Shown: positions 1 through 12,407, numbered from the stretch's first letter. The stretch is DNA of 64,000 bases from Molanna angustata (GCA_963576475.1 OY754972.1:33456556-33520555); one strand, 5' to 3'. A program made the numbers and translations. Notes: generated from the sequence alone by a model not told the origin.

Positions 1-495
<495 letters not shown>

Positions 496-742
496 TCTGT
501 TTATGTACATATTTACCTTAATGTCTTTCGGGTATTTAATTTTTCTTAGAATTGCCCCCTTCCATATCTATTGTTGTTATCCTCTTTGTGAATCTATATA
601 TAGATGGTCTTCATCATTATTGTTCACCATTCTGACGATGCTCATCATAGAGCGATACCGGTGAATGGGAGTCGCGTTTGCGAAAAAATTTAAGTAGAAC
701 GTAAAATTAAATATAAAATTTTTTCATAGTTTTAATTAATTT
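496..742 (+). repeat. Interspersed repeat inserted between EN and RT of the RTE element
   Basis: This segment matches, in inverted orientation, the stretch at about 32,262-32,480. Shared landmarks are GCAATTCTAAG-type sequence, CCATCTATATATAGAT, GCGATACCGG and AATTTTTTCGC. It has no coding content. It lies exactly between the endonuclease and reverse transcriptase parts of the RTE element, so it is a later insertion. Its class is unknown. No clear terminal repeats or target duplication were resolved. Confidence 0.6.
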
Positions 743-2034
743 ATAGAGCCATAAGTTTATTAAGCTCAGTTGGTAAGATGTATGCAAGGATCCTGGATCA
801 AAGAGTGCGAAAGATTACAGAAAGCAATATATGGGATGTCCAATGTGCGTTTGTGGGCGGCAGAGGATGTATAGACCAAATTTTTTCTCTGCGTACGGTC
901 ACAGAAAAGGTTCTGGATAAAAATCAGAAAATTTTCTGTGCCTTCATAGACCTAGAAAAGGCGTATGATAAAGTTGTTAGAGAAAAATTATGGGATATAC
1001 TAGCAGTGTATGGAGTGAAGAGCAAACTGATACGCGCAATTGCGTCATTATATGAGAACAGCGAAGCATGTGTTCGTGTCAACGACACAGTGACAACATG
1101 GTTCTCTATAAATAATGGCGTTAGACAAGGGTGCGTGCTATCTCCATGGCTCTTTAACTTGTACATTGATTTCTGCATAAGAGCCCTTAAGGATGACAGC
1201 AAGGGTCTGAAATTGAGTACTGTAATGGTGCGAGATTTGATGTATGCAGACGATAAAGTTCTATTAGCAGAAAGTATGGAAGAGTTACAGTATCTTGTAA
1301 GTCAGGTATATGAAGGATGTATAGAGAATGGACTTAGGATGAATGCCAGCAAATCAAAGACAATGGTCTTTGAAAAGAGTGAAAGCAGAACAGCGTGTAA
1401 AATAAGAGTAGAGAACGAATGGCTCGAGCAAGTCGACGAATATGTGTACTTGGGAAGCATATTTCAACGGAATGGACGACTCGATAAAGAGATCGAAAGA
1501 AGAGTTATGGCAGGAAACAGAGTGAATGGAGCACTAAGACCAATTATGAATGATCGCAACATATCAAAGGATGCCAAAGTTGCCATTCATAACGCCGTCG
1601 TAGTGCCAACCTTGACGTATGCAAGTGAAACCTGGACATGGCAGAAGACGCATGAAAGTAGAATAAATGCAGTTGAAATGAGATCGTTAAGAAGGATTTG
1701 TAATAGAACGATGTATGACCGGGTAAGAAATGAGGACATAAGGAAAGAATGTAAGATGAAGAAAGATGTCATTACTAGAATGAAAGTGAACACATTGAGA
1801 TGGTTAGGTCACATGGGGAGAATGAATGAGAAGCGCCTGACGAAGAAAATATACAGAGCGGAAAGGAATGGAATGAGAGGTCGGGGACGCCCAAGAAAGG
1901 GATGGCACGACCATGTGAACGAAATTTTGATGTATGAGACGATGCATGAATGTGGACGAAGCGAGGGATGCGTGCCAGGATAGAAAAATGTGGCGTTCGG
2001 TTCTCTCTGCCTACCCCGCAAGGGACATGGCGTG
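743..2034 (+). pseudogene. RTE-type LINE reverse transcriptase (ORF2 C-terminal part)
   Basis: A 401-codon open frame begins at 778 and continues an upstream in-frame stretch (ISLLSSVGK) from about 745. RT landmarks in order: FIDLEKAYDKV (motif A), NGVRQGCVLSPWLFN (motif B), LMYADDKVLL (catalytic YADD), then YLGSIF. The C-terminal tail has the RTE-like LRWLGHMGRM and RGRGRPRKGW motifs. A frameshift near 1,960 separates the frame from the expected end (DRKMWRSVLSAYPARDMA, stop near 2,034). The element is followed by a short ATGT tract, a usual kind of RTE 3' end. The protein would nick target DNA and prime reverse transcription, but the interrupted N-terminus makes this copy dead. Confidence 0.85.
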
Positions 2035-2060
2035 ATGGTATGTATGTATGTATGTATGTA
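2035..2060. repeat. (ATGT)n tract at the RTE 3' end
   Basis: A short run of about five ATGT units follows the stop of the RTE element. RTE-clade elements commonly end in short tandem repeats instead of poly(A), so this is probably the element terminus. Confidence 0.6.
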
Positions 2061-4210
2061 CCGAATGTTGACCTAATAAGAGAAAATAAAAGGTATTTGT
2101 TATTTTAATGTTGGTATGGAATAAAAGGAATTTGTTATTTTAATGTTGGTGTGTTGTTGACCTAATAAGAGAAAATAAAAGGTATTTGATATTTATATAT
2201 AGGTAGGTACCTTTATGTTGACCTAATAAGATAAAATAAAAGGTATTTGTTATTTTAATGTTGGTATGTAATGTTGACCTTATAAGAGAAAATAAAAGGT
2301 ATTTGTTATTTATTTATAGGTACCTAATGTTGACCTACTAAGAGAAAATAAAAGGTTTTTGTTATTTTAATGTTGGTGTGTAATGTTGACCTAATATGAG
2401 AAAATAAAAGGTATTTGTTATTTATATATAGGTACCTAATGTTGATCTTATAAGAGAAAATAAAAGATATTTGTTATTTTAATGTTGGTATGGAATGTAA
2501 ACTTATAAGTGAAAATAAAAGGTATTTGTTATTTAATAGTGGTATGTAATGTTGACCTTATAAGAGAAAATAAAAGATATTTGTTATTTAAAATTGGTAT
2601 GTTATGTTGACCTTATAAGAGAAAATAAAAGGTATTTGTTATTTAAAATTGGTATGTAATGTTGACCTTATAAGAGAAAATAAAAGGTATTTGTTATTTA
2701 TTTATAGGTACCTAATGTTGACCTACTAAGAGAAAATAAAAGGTTTTTGTTATTTTAATGTTGGTGTGTAATGTTGACCTAATATGAGAAAATAAAAGGT
2801 ATTTGTTATTTATATATAGGTACCTAATGTTGATCTTATAAGAGAAAATAAAAGATATTTGTTATTTTAATGTTGGTATGGAATGTAAACTTATAAGTGA
2901 AAATAAAAGGTATTTGTTATTTAATAGTGGTATGTAATGTTGACCTTATAAGAGAAAATAAAAGATATTTGTTATTTAAAATTGGTATGTAATGTTGACC
3001 TTATAAGAGAAAATAAAAGGTATTTGTTATATAAAATTGGTATGTAATGTTGACCAAATAAGAGAAAATAAAAGGTATTTGTTATTTTAATGTTGGTGTG
3101 TAATGTTGACCTAATAAAAGAAAATAAAAGGTATTTTTTATTTTAATGTTGACCTAATAAGAGAAAATAAAAGGTATTTGTTATTTAAAAGTGGTATGTA
3201 ATGTTGACCTAATAAGAGAAAATAAAAGTTATTTGTTATTTAAAATTGGTATGTAATGTTGACCTTATAAGAGAAAATAAAAGGTATTTGATATTTTAAT
3301 GTTGGTGTGTAATGTTGACCTAATTAGAGAAAATAGAAGGTATTTGTTATTTTAATGTTTGTGTGTAATGTTGACCTAATAAGAGAAAATAAAAGGTATG
3401 TGTTATTTATATATAGGTACCTTATTTTGATCTTATAAGAGAAAATAAAAGGTATTTGTTATTTTAATGTTGGTATGGAATGTAAACTTATAAGTGAAAA
3501 TAAAAGGTATTTGTTATTTAATAGTGGTATGTAATGTTGACCTTATAAGAGAAAATAAAAGTTATTTGTTATTTAAAATTGGTATGTAATGTTGACCTTA
3601 TAAGAGAAAATAAAAGGTATTTGATATTTTAATGTTGGTGTGTAATGTTGACCTAATTAGAGAAAATAGAAGGTATTTGTTATTTTAATGTTTGTGTGTA
3701 ATGTTGACCTAATAAGAGAAAATAAAAGGTATGTGTTATTTATATATAGGTACCTTATTTTGATCTTATAAGAGAAAATAAAAGGTATTTGTTATTTTAA
3801 TGTTGGTATGGAATGTAAACTTATAAGTGAAAATAAAAGGTATTTGTTATTTAATAGTGGTATGTAATGTTGACCTTATAAGAGAAAATAAAAGTTATTT
3901 GTTATTTAAAATTGGTATGTAATGTTGACCTTATAAGAGAAAATAAAAGGTATTTGATATTTTAATGTTGGTGTGTAATGTTGACCTAATTAGAGAAAAT
4001 AGAAGGTATTTGTTATTTTAATGTTTGTGTGTAATGTTGACCTAATAAGAGAAAATAAAAGGTATGTGTTATTTATATATAGGTACCTTATTTTGATCTT
4101 ATAAGAGAAAATAAAAGGTATTTGTTATTTTAATGTTGGTATGTAATGTTGACCTAATAAGAGAAAATAAAAGGTATGTGTTATTTTAATGTTGGTATGT
4201 AATGTTGACC
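2061..4210. repeat. AT-rich minisatellite, about 50-60 bp monomers with higher-order repeats
   Basis: About 38 diverged monomers carry the core ATGTTGACCT then AAGAGAAAATAAAAGGTATT. Some units carry TTATATATAGGTACCT variants. Two levels of higher-order structure are visible. A block starting at 2,331 recurs at 2,719 (388 bp period). A six-monomer block starting at 3,290 recurs at 3,623 and 3,956 (333 bp period), with nearly identical copies. The array ends near 4,210 with TTTCACACCTAC. No ORF. Confidence 0.95.
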
Positions 4211-4415
4211 TAATTTCACACCTACTTCTCGTGCAACTAACAGATACCTACTATGTTTAACATTAATTCAACATGTACCCAATAACAATTTGTTACATTA
4301 CATAGAGTTATGATGTTTATCATTTTATATTATTTAATATACAGAATGAAAATACAATTTAAAAAATAGTCTCCACTGGAAATGGTATCCGGGAGTCAGA
4401 TATAGATCTATCTAA

Positions 4416-4475
4416 TTGTGTGTGTTAAATTAATATTTGACATTAGTACCTACCTGTTAACAACCCATGAAATAT
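4416..4475 (+). repeat. SINE tail fragment (same family as 22,989)
   Basis: GTGTTAAATTAATATTTGAC followed by TAGTACCT and CTGTTA matches the 3' half of the tRNA-derived SINE at 22,989-23,215. The tRNA head is absent, so this is a truncated copy. Confidence 0.6.
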
Positions 4476-4849
4476 AACATACATTACAGTCGACTGGATC
4501 GATTCCCTGGAACTAAACAAATATATTTATATAAAGCATAAAATATTTAGGAATATGATAGTGAAATAAATTTACTTTTTTTTTGGTGTTTGTGGAAGTT
4601 CTATTATTTTCTGTATTTAAATTATTTTGATTCTTATAATTATTATTCATTCAAATTAATACTGACATCTCTATAAGTTTGCATACATACATACAGCTAC
4701 CTATTGTGGATTGACAATGACTGCATTTAGTGACATCAAAAAAATCTACTTCTATTTTAAAATAACACTCATGTGATGGCGATAGTATGTAAGAACCCTC
4801 AAATCCAAATTATTCAATATTTTTTCTATACAAAATATGTAGGTAGGTA

Positions 4850-5045
4850 AGTATGTCAAGATAGGATAGTATGGAGATCAGTCCTTTCTACCTACCCATA
4901 ATATGAAACAGCATGGTGGTATGTATGTATGTATGTTTGGAGATTAGTATCAAACAATTAAGTCACCTAAGATATTGTGTATAGGCCACTGCTATGCAAA
5001 ATGTATGAAACGATGTTGTCACTAAATTCAATTAATAATTGTTGT
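4850..5045. repeat. Interspersed repeat, inverted partner of 20,098-20,300
   Basis: This segment and the reverse complement of about 20,098-20,300 share a series of blocks: a CAGCATG segment, a run of GTAT units, GGAGATTAGTAT then AAACAATTAAGT, and CAATATCT. They are two copies of one interspersed element in opposite orientation. Class unknown, no coding content. Confidence 0.6.
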
Positions 5046-6479
5046 AAAAGTTTAAGATGTACAACAGAGCGTGTCGCTCTCCATACTAAAAAAAATAAGT
5101 TTCTTATTCTTTAACGCCTTAGCACTCAAAAGTTGTGAGGTTTTTGTAACAACTAGGAAATATAAAAAAAACTTCTATAAACATTATCTTTAGCCTCCTC
5201 AAGGGACATGAAGTTTTAGAAAAAAAGGCAAATTATGTTGGTTTTTATAATGAAAATAGAAAAAAAATGGAATTATCACCTCATCCTTTAGAGCCTGCCC
5301 AATCCCCGATCCTCTTTCAATCTGTTTATCTTGGAGACCGCTTGTCCCAGGCTCCTCACGTCGGTCGGTTTGATCGGTAGAAGTGTTAGACTCCTGATAT
5401 CTATTCTGTATAATAGCTTCATGAATAGTGGTTTAGTATAATAGCTTCATGAGTAAAACACAAATATGGTGTTAAGGAGCCTAGTATGAACGATACGGAA
5501 TCGATACTTGTCACCTAATAATTGGGAGATCCGTGGGATACCTATTACTTGTCACAAAAGTTAAAATGGTAGTATGAGCTGAGTGAATTCGTAAGTGAAA
5601 TTAATTCTGTCCGATAGGAGGCGCGACGGCGCGGTGAAATTATGAAACTAACAACTTTTCAACGTTTCTTAAAAATGGCGCATTTGCATTACGTTTTGGC
5701 TTTTTTTATTGACTCGGGAAGAAAATGAAGATAATCCAAATGAATATTACATTCAACAAAACATTATGCCTCGAAGAAATGATTCGTTTATAATACCTAA
5801 ATGAAACTATAATTTCGAATTGGTTGATATTGGTTTTTACTCGGTTCATTATATTCAATAATATATGAATCAATATTTTATATAAATACAATAAAAGTGC
5901 TGTGCAATTAAGACATCTAATAAACAAGAGTTTTAATAAATTAATGTCTTGACCCAATTACATAAGATGAGTAGGAAAAAGTACTTGTATGATGCAAGTT
6001 GCATTACCTACGGACGGACAGTATTTCGCGATCTATACAGTATTTTTTAATCACGTTTTAATTTAATATAATAACGGTTAAAAACATCGATCGATGTAGA
6101 TATATCATAAAAAGATCCAAGATAAACAAAGATCAAATATACTCAAGAAATTGAACACTTCATAATATAAACATACGATAAATAAAAAGTAATTGTGGTT
6201 ATCTCCATACAAAAAAGTACATGGTGGTCACGTGATTCTTCCGGCATTTGTTGTAGAAAAAATAGATTAGGAATATGCGCCGATTGTGTATTGGTAAATT
6301 TCAAATTCAAAACAGAATTTTCGGCGCAATAAATAGCGGTATATTCTGTATAGATGATGCTCGGCGTTGAAAATAAACATTCTAATGATCGTCTTTAAAA
6401 AGTTTGCATCTAACAATGAGTATGACACAATACAATAACAACGTACTCAAGGTGGCCAATTTATAAAAAGGCGTACCTT
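5046..6479. other. Anonymous AT-rich interval with a possible MITE relic
   Basis: No coding frame is recognised. A stretch near 5,466-5,635 contains GGTAGTATGAGC and GAATTC segments that reappear, inverted, at about 24,690-24,780. The two may be copies of one degraded MITE. Nothing else is assignable. Confidence 0.35.
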
Positions 6480-7985
6480 TAAAACCAGGTCATAATAATC
6501 CTTAAGGACGGGAGGCCTTGAAAGGACGTGAGGCGTTAAAAGGACAGGCAGCTCTGGAGGGACCGGAGGTGTTGAAAGAACGGGAGTTTGAAGGGACGGG
6601 AGGCTGAAGGAACGAAGGGCACTGAAGGGACGGGAGACTCTGAAGATATGGGAGGCTCTGAAAGGACGGAAGGCGCTGAAAGGAAAGGAGGCACTGAAAG
6701 GATGGGAAGCACTGAAAGGACGGGAGGCGTTGTAAGGACGGAAGGCGCTGGAGGGACGGGAGGCGCTGAAAGAACGGGAGGCGCTGAAGGAACGGGAGGC
6801 GCTGAAGGGACGGGAGGCGCTGAAGAAACAGAAAGCGCTGAAGGACCGGGAGGTGCTAAAGGGACGGGAGGCATTGAAGGGACGGGAGGTGTATATGACA
6901 GGAGGATGAAAGGACGGAAGGATGAAAGGCACTGAAGGGACGGGTAGCGCAGAAGGTGCGGGAGGCGTTGAAGAAACAGGAAGCTCTGAAGAAATGAGAG
7001 ACGATGAAGGGAGGGGAAGCATTGAAGAGACGGGAGGCTGATAGAACGGGAAGCTGAAAGGCGCTGAAGGGACGGGAGGCGCTGAAGGAACGGGAGGTGA
7101 TGAAGGGACGGGAGGCACTGAAGGAACGCGAGGCGTTGAAGAGACGGGAGGCACTGAAGGGCCTGATGGGACGAAATGTACTGATGGGCCTGAAGAGACA
7201 GGAGATACTGAAGAGCCTGAATAGAGGGGTAACACTAAAAGGACGGAAGGCACTGAAAGGGCGACAGACACTGAAGGAACGGGAGGCGCAGAAAGCACTG
7301 TAGGGACGGGAGGTACTGAATGTCTTGAAGGGACGGGAGGCACTGAAGGACGGGATGCATTGAGCGTAAGGGAGGCACTGAGCCGAACAGAGGCACAAAA
7401 GGGACGGGTGATACTGAAGGCACTGCAGGGAAGGGAGGTAATGAATGGCCTGATGGGATGGGAGGCTCAGAAGAGACGGGGGCGTGAAGGGACGGGGGGC
7501 GCTGAAGGGATGGGAGACGCTCAAGGGATAGAAGACGCTGCAAATACGGGGGTGCTGAAGGAACGGGAGGTGCTGAAGGGACGGGAGGTGCTGAAGGGGC
7601 GGGAGGTGCTGAAGGGACGGAAGGCACTGAAGGGACGGGAGGCACTTAAGAGACGGGAAGCGCTGAAGGGATGGAGGCGCTGAAGGGGCGGGAGGCGTTA
7701 ATGTGACGGGAAGCACTGAAGGGGTGGGAGGTTCTGGGAGGAGATCCTGAAGGGACGGGATGTGCTGAAGGGCCTGTTACAACGGGAGGTACTGAAGGGC
7801 TGAAGGGACGGGAGGTACTGAATGGCCTGAAGGGACGGGGGATACTGAAGGTCCTGAAGGGACGGGAGCTACTGAAAAGCCTATAGCAACGGAACTGATT
7901 GGCCTGAACGGACGGGAAGCCTTCCCTTCAGTACCTCCCGTACCTTTAATGCCGCCAGTCCCTTCAGTACCTCCCGTCCTTTCAG
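6480..7985. repeat. GC-rich minisatellite, about 18 bp unit GGGACGGGAGGCGCTGAA
   Basis: About 80 diverged units of 15-18 bp fill 1.5 kb. They create long but meaningless reading frames on both strands (proline/serine-rich on minus, glycine/arginine-rich on plus). Near 7,920 the array flips strand: the last 60 or so bases read CCTTCAGTACCTCCCGT, the complement of the preceding unit. The same unit family recurs inside the Helitron at 47,776-48,095. No gene is supported here. Confidence 0.93.
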
Positions 7986-8689
7986 AGCGCATATGTAATA
8001 TGTATAACCATATAAACATTACGATTTATAAGTATATACCTATGTATAATTTTCGCCAAATATCTTGAAGGATCTCCCGGTTGCGCAGAGCGCGAATTTG
8101 TGTCTTTTTGCTTCGTTGGTTTACATGCAAATCACTCACCTTCTCGACTAAAAGTTCAAGATGTTTGTCTACAACTTTTATCGAATTTTTTGGTTTTATC
8201 GAATTTTTAATTTTCCCAATGGCAACACTGTAGTGCTGTACAAGTACATTTTTTTCATGTGCCCACACCACTATACAAATGACAAATTGAAATATTGGAA
8301 ATATCGATGTCGCCTCGTCATTTATCAATAATGACCAATAATGACAATAATCATTTAATTAACTAAACAAAATGTTTAGTAATACTATACGAAAAGTTTA
8401 TTATATCCGCGAAAGTGTAAAAAAAGTGTATTCGTAATTGAAAAAGGTTAGTACCTATTTGTTTAATTTAAGAAACACGATATATTTTAAACGATTCCAT
8501 TAAAATCATATTTTATTTGTAAAAAGTTCAGTTTAGTATTGTAAAAGTATTTACTTTTTAGTGAAATATACAATTTTAACCAACTGAACTTTAATCCTAG
8601 GAAATTTAACGATCGTAATATTTATTTTGAGTTAGGTTAGGTTCAAATGACACATTTATGTTTTGCAACATTTCCGTGAGGAATGAATT
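7986..8689. other. Anonymous interval
   Basis: A 100-codon minus-strand frame at 8,026-8,328 has no recognisable motif and no support as a gene. The rest is AT-rich, with a short GTTAGGTTAGGTT at about 8,633 that is too short to be a telomeric tract. Confidence 0.5.
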
Positions 8690-8775
8690 GAAATCAATTT
8701 CTCCTTTGCTGGGGATCGAACCTAGGACGCCTGCACATAATTCAAACGGTTTACCAACTGTGCTACTGCTGTCGG
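8690..8775 (-). repeat. tRNA-like SINE head (minus strand)
   Basis: On the minus strand the segment reads TAGCACAGTTGGTAAA (A-box-like), followed about 30 bases later by GGTTCGATCCCC (B-box). That is an internal RNA polymerase III promoter, as in tRNA-derived SINEs. The flanking stems do not form a good acceptor arm, so a functional tRNA is unlikely. Confidence 0.5.
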
Positions 8776-9145
8776 CAAGTCATATTTGTTCTTGTTTCAA
8801 GGACATACCCATTCCTTGAGTAAAAACAATTCTATGCCAGTCAACAGATATTATGCGTTGGTCATAATTCAGTGCTCAACTGATTTTTCTCTTTCAGAAT
8901 TTAACCATCTTCAGAGAATGAACTGGGATAAGACGAGTGGAGAATCTATTCTGGGCTGATAATCTAGGGATATCTTTCGGGGAACAACAGGGACATGAAG
9001 AAAAGAAAAAGTCTGAGATCTACTCGTCAAATATGTTCAACGACATATTTTTTTTTTATGTAAGTACCTACATATTATGTTTGTGTCAAAATATTGAACA
9101 TTGGCATTATTGCCATTTAATAATTCCTTCCAATCAGCCCCCCTA

Positions 9146-9291
9146 GACAACATGCCATTAAAGCTAAGCGTTATATCGCTAAGCGATAGAAATGTATGAA
9201 ATTTGTGGCTGTCACGTGTTGTCATAGCGACCAATTTCATACATTTACTATCGCTTAGCGATATAACGCTTAGCTTAAATGACACGTTGTC
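9146..9291. mobile_element. 146-bp palindromic MITE with TA target duplication
   Basis: The element starts GACAAC and ends GTTGTC, flanked on both sides by TA. Almost the whole element is two inverted arms of about 58 bp. They contain AAGCTAAGCGTTATATCGCT, whose complement lies at about 9,252-9,276, and leave a short centre. The TA duplication and hairpin form suggest a Tc1/mariner-type non-autonomous element. The reading frame across it is an artefact. Confidence 0.85.
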
Positions 9292-10119
9292 TAGGCCCCC
9301 AGATACAAAGACAACATATTATGTTTTGTAAATTGTTCATATACAATTGTATAAATTAAAATGGTAAAAGAAAATCATCACAAACTAAACGAGTGGGTTG
9401 TGACCAACGCTAAACTCCTCACTAACAAGTCATTCTATAAAGTATTCAAATTTTATATGGAAAATATTTAGCATTTTCAGAAAATAAGTTTGTTTTACTA
9501 TTTTTTATTTAAATATTTTATTATGAAAACTTGATATTTCTTCAATGCCATTTTATGAAGGTGATGTGCCTTTTTACCAATTTGAAAATAAAAATTTCAA
9601 ATTTAAAGTTTCCTGAGCTTGGGGTCATGTTGAAATATTTGATAGTAATAAAAATTGAGAAGCACTATTCAGATATCCTTCAAAATCTAATGGGGTTTAA
9701 TGAGATATACAAATTTGCAAAATTTGAAAAAATCAAATGAGTACTTTAGTTTATAATCGATATAGTAAAATAAACATGCCGTACATAGCACACACACAGA
9801 TACATTGTGATGAAACTTTCAGAATCCAATCTCAGCATGATACTAGTTGATAATCTGCAATAAAAAAAAATAGCCTTAAAAATTGTGAAATCATAACTCC
9901 CCACTATATCCTCTTGGGTTAGTGAGGAGTAAAAATACATACAAAAAAATATAAATAATGTTTATAATGAAAAAAGCATTTCATTAATAAAAACAAAATT
10001 CGCTATACTTCAAAGAGTACCTACCTATGTGTTAACAGATATTTTTTTTTAGAAAATAAAGAGAAAGGCAATTGTGGTTTCACTTCGTCCACGAATCCAG
10101 GGCCACGAGCACAGGCGAC

Positions 10120-10604
10120 CAGAATACCAGCCAGAATAGATGAGCCAAATGGGCTTGCGACCATGTTTGAGGGCTTAAAGGGATCCTTTATGACTTGAGT
10201 CACGCTCACCACTCAGCAACCAACCTACGATTGATACTCCACTCCCCTGCGGAACCAAATCAAATCGGACGCGGATAATGCTGCTTTTACCACTCTATCC
10301 AAATTTTCTTTTATTTTACCTCTACGGAGACTTAGGTCCTTAAAATAGGAATTTAAAACTTTGCAGGCAGGCCTCTCGCCCCCACCTCTACAGCATATAT
10401 ATTTGTGTTAAAGCCATTTTGAACTGTTTTATGTACCAGTTCCTTGTACTTGATTAGCTTGTATTGGTGGTCTTTGTAATATTTGTGTCCCATGGAACAG
10501 TCAGCTCCACATAAATAGCTCTTTTCAATGAAAGAGAGTATATTGTCAAGTCAGGCCTAAGAGATGATTTGCAGATCTCCTTTGGAAGCCTCTCTCACAA
10601 TTTC
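10120..10604 (-). pseudogene. Old retroelement C-terminal fragment with LTVPW / EVGARG motifs
   Basis: On the minus strand, with frameshifts, it reads IYVELTVPWDTNITK, then KYKELV, NIYAVEVGARGLPA and later IWFRRGVEYQ. The LTVPW...K..ELV...EVG.RG order resembles a C-terminal domain repeatedly seen in reverse-transcriptase-related transposon proteins of animals, possibly a PD-(D/E)XK-type nuclease fold. The family name is uncertain. The I-like LINE at 10,617 is inserted into its upstream part, so this relic is older. Confidence 0.45.
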
Positions 10605-10616
10605 AAGCACCTTATA
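10605..10616. repeat. 5' target-site duplication of the I-like LINE
   Basis: AAGCACCTTATA here recurs as AGCACCTTATA (16,274-16,284) directly after the poly(A) tail. At least 11 identical bases define both ends of the LINE. Confidence 0.9.
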
Positions 10617-10895
10617 GGAGGCCATTTTGGATTTTTGAGTGACAGACGCGTTACTTTTTCTCCGGTCAATTAAATCAAAACGAGTGATTTATAGTGGAGT
10701 TTACTATCTAAATATCATTTATTTTTGTTAACAGTTACATTGTGAATAATGTGTTTTTAGTTTTTGTTTCAATTTAGTTAATTTAATATAGTTATTTTGT
10801 GTTTTTTTTTCTACAACGATACCGGTGAGTTCGTTCCATTTTATTTGATTTATTTTTTGCTTTGTACGTAGGTAGGAGTTTAATTCTTATTAGCG

Positions 10896-12362
10896 GTGAA
10901 GCGACAGCGACACCAACCGTATGTAGCGATGAACGAACGGGGGGAGGAAGATGAAGGGGGCGGTAGGCCCCCTCCCGCACCTGACAACAATGTTATTAAT
11001 AAGCAGTTATTCGTTTCAACATCAGGTAAAACTAAAGCCCAGTCCACACTACCGCAAACCGATAGAGATACTAACACGATTCTATCAACAAAACGTTTCA
11101 AACCGAACGACACAACAATAGAAACGCGTGTTAACATACCTTTATACCGATACAACGAATGTTCTTTGCCGCCGTATATCGTTCATATACAAAACAAAGT
11201 ATCGGGAGAAAATCAAATTATGAATGCAGTTTCTTTCGGCTCATTCATTTATAAACATAAATTCAATGATATAAAAAAAATAAAACCTCTAGGAAAACGT
11301 TTAATATCCATAGAATTCAACAATTATTTGACCGCGAATTCTATTTTGAATAACAAAATTTTAGAAGAAAAAAATTACGTAACATTTATTCCATCGTTTC
11401 ATGTGACTCGTCTGGGAGTGGTAAAGGATATTCCTACATCATTTTCGGACGATGAAATCATCCAAAACTTGGAGGTTCCCCCAGGATTTGGAAAGGCTTT
11501 GAAAATCCGTAGACTGAATTACAGAGACCGTAGGGCCGAAACTCCAACATGGAGACCATCGCAGACAGTTGTAGTAACGTTTGAGGGACAGAGACTCCCT
11601 TCTCATGTGTATCTATTTTATAATCGTCTTCCCGTAGACACATATATCTTTCCAACGATACAATGCCATAAGTGCCTGAGATTTGGACACACAAAAATCA
11701 ATTGCAAATCTAGTATTGCTAGATGTTATAAATGTCGTTCCCAGCATCTCGGTGAGACTTGCACAGAAAATATTGAAAACTTAATTTGCGCTAACTGTAC
11801 GGGTAATCATTCAGCCCTGGATATCAACTGCCCGGAGTTGACTCGCCAAAAAAATATAAAAAAAGTGATGGCGGAAAATTCAGTATCTTATATTGAGGCA
11901 TCAAGTATGTTCCCACCGGCGAAAATCACATATTCAGAAAAAACAAAAGTTATTCCTAGTGCTGAAAACCAAACCCACTCTAGGCTTAAATGGAGACAAA
12001 TATCTCATATAAGTAAGACGCCCCATTCAAAAACTAACGCTTTATCAATAAACGAAAAAAAACACTTAGACTCCATACTGATAGCCCCAAATGGAAACTA
12101 CCCTTCTCCAAATAATGGTTGTGCCCTTCCTAACAATACAAGCAACTATGACCCCATGAACAACCGCAAAGAAATTATCCTTAACTGTATATATAACATG
12201 TTAAACGAACTACTTACTACTGGAAACTATGTTTCCATACCGTCCAACGATGAAATAATAAAAAATACATTAAAAAACGCTACATTAATTACTAACGAAG
12301 ATAATAACATTACTGAACCAACACATTCCAATACAGATGCACCGTCGGTTCCACTGCCGTAG
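10896..12362 (+). CDS. I-like LINE ORF1, gag-like RNA-binding protein with three zinc knuckles
   Basis: The 488-residue protein has a basic, proline/asparagine-rich N-terminus (ERGEEDEGGGRPPP at about 10-25) and a central conserved region. Three cysteine clusters follow at about 255-310: CHKCLRFGHTKINC, CYKCRSQHLGETC and CANCTGNHSALDINC. These are the zinc-knuckle series of LINE ORF1 (gag-like) proteins, which coat the element RNA. The C-terminal third is polar and low in conservation. The next ORF starts 45 bp downstream, so ORF2 is probably translated from the same RNA by reinitiation or bypass. Another ATG at 10,929 is an alternative start. Confidence 0.88.
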   Translation: MKRQRHQPYVAMNERGEEDEGGGRPPPAPDNNVINKQLFVSTSGKTKAQSTLPQTDRDTNTILSTKRFKPNDTTIETRVNIPLYRYNECSLPPYIVHIQNKVSGENQIMNAVSFGSFIYKHKFNDIKKIKPLGKRLISIEFNNYLTANSILNNKILEEKNYVTFIPSFHVTRLGVVKDIPTSFSDDEIIQNLEVPPGFGKALKIRRLNYRDRRAETPTWRPSQTVVVTFEGQRLPSHVYLFYNRLPVDTYIFPTIQCHKCLRFGHTKINCKSSIARCYKCRSQHLGETCTENIENLICANCTGNHSALDINCPELTRQKNIKKVMAENSVSYIEASSMFPPAKITYSEKTKVIPSAENQTHSRLKWRQISHISKTPHSKTNALSINEKKHLDSILIAPNGNYPSPNNGCALPNNTSNYDPMNNRKEIILNCIYNMLNELLTTGNYVSIPSNDEIIKNTLKNATLITNEDNNITEPTHSNTDAPSVPLP

Positions 12363-12407
12363 GTTGCATAGCATACGTATCAAATCTATATTTTATCATA
12401 CTCTAAA

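Noticed and set aside
6447..7716. Long proline/serine-rich and glycine-rich open frames on both strands
   Set aside because: They are produced by the 18-bp minisatellite. Unit length near a multiple of three keeps several frames open. No conserved domain, no start context.
8026..8328. 100-codon minus-strand frame as a host gene
   Set aside because: No domain, no splice or promoter context, surrounded by repeats.
8633..8652. GTTAGGTTAGG as an insect telomere repeat
   Set aside because: Only two units of TTAGG, within anonymous sequence. Too short to indicate a telomere or interstitial telomeric array.
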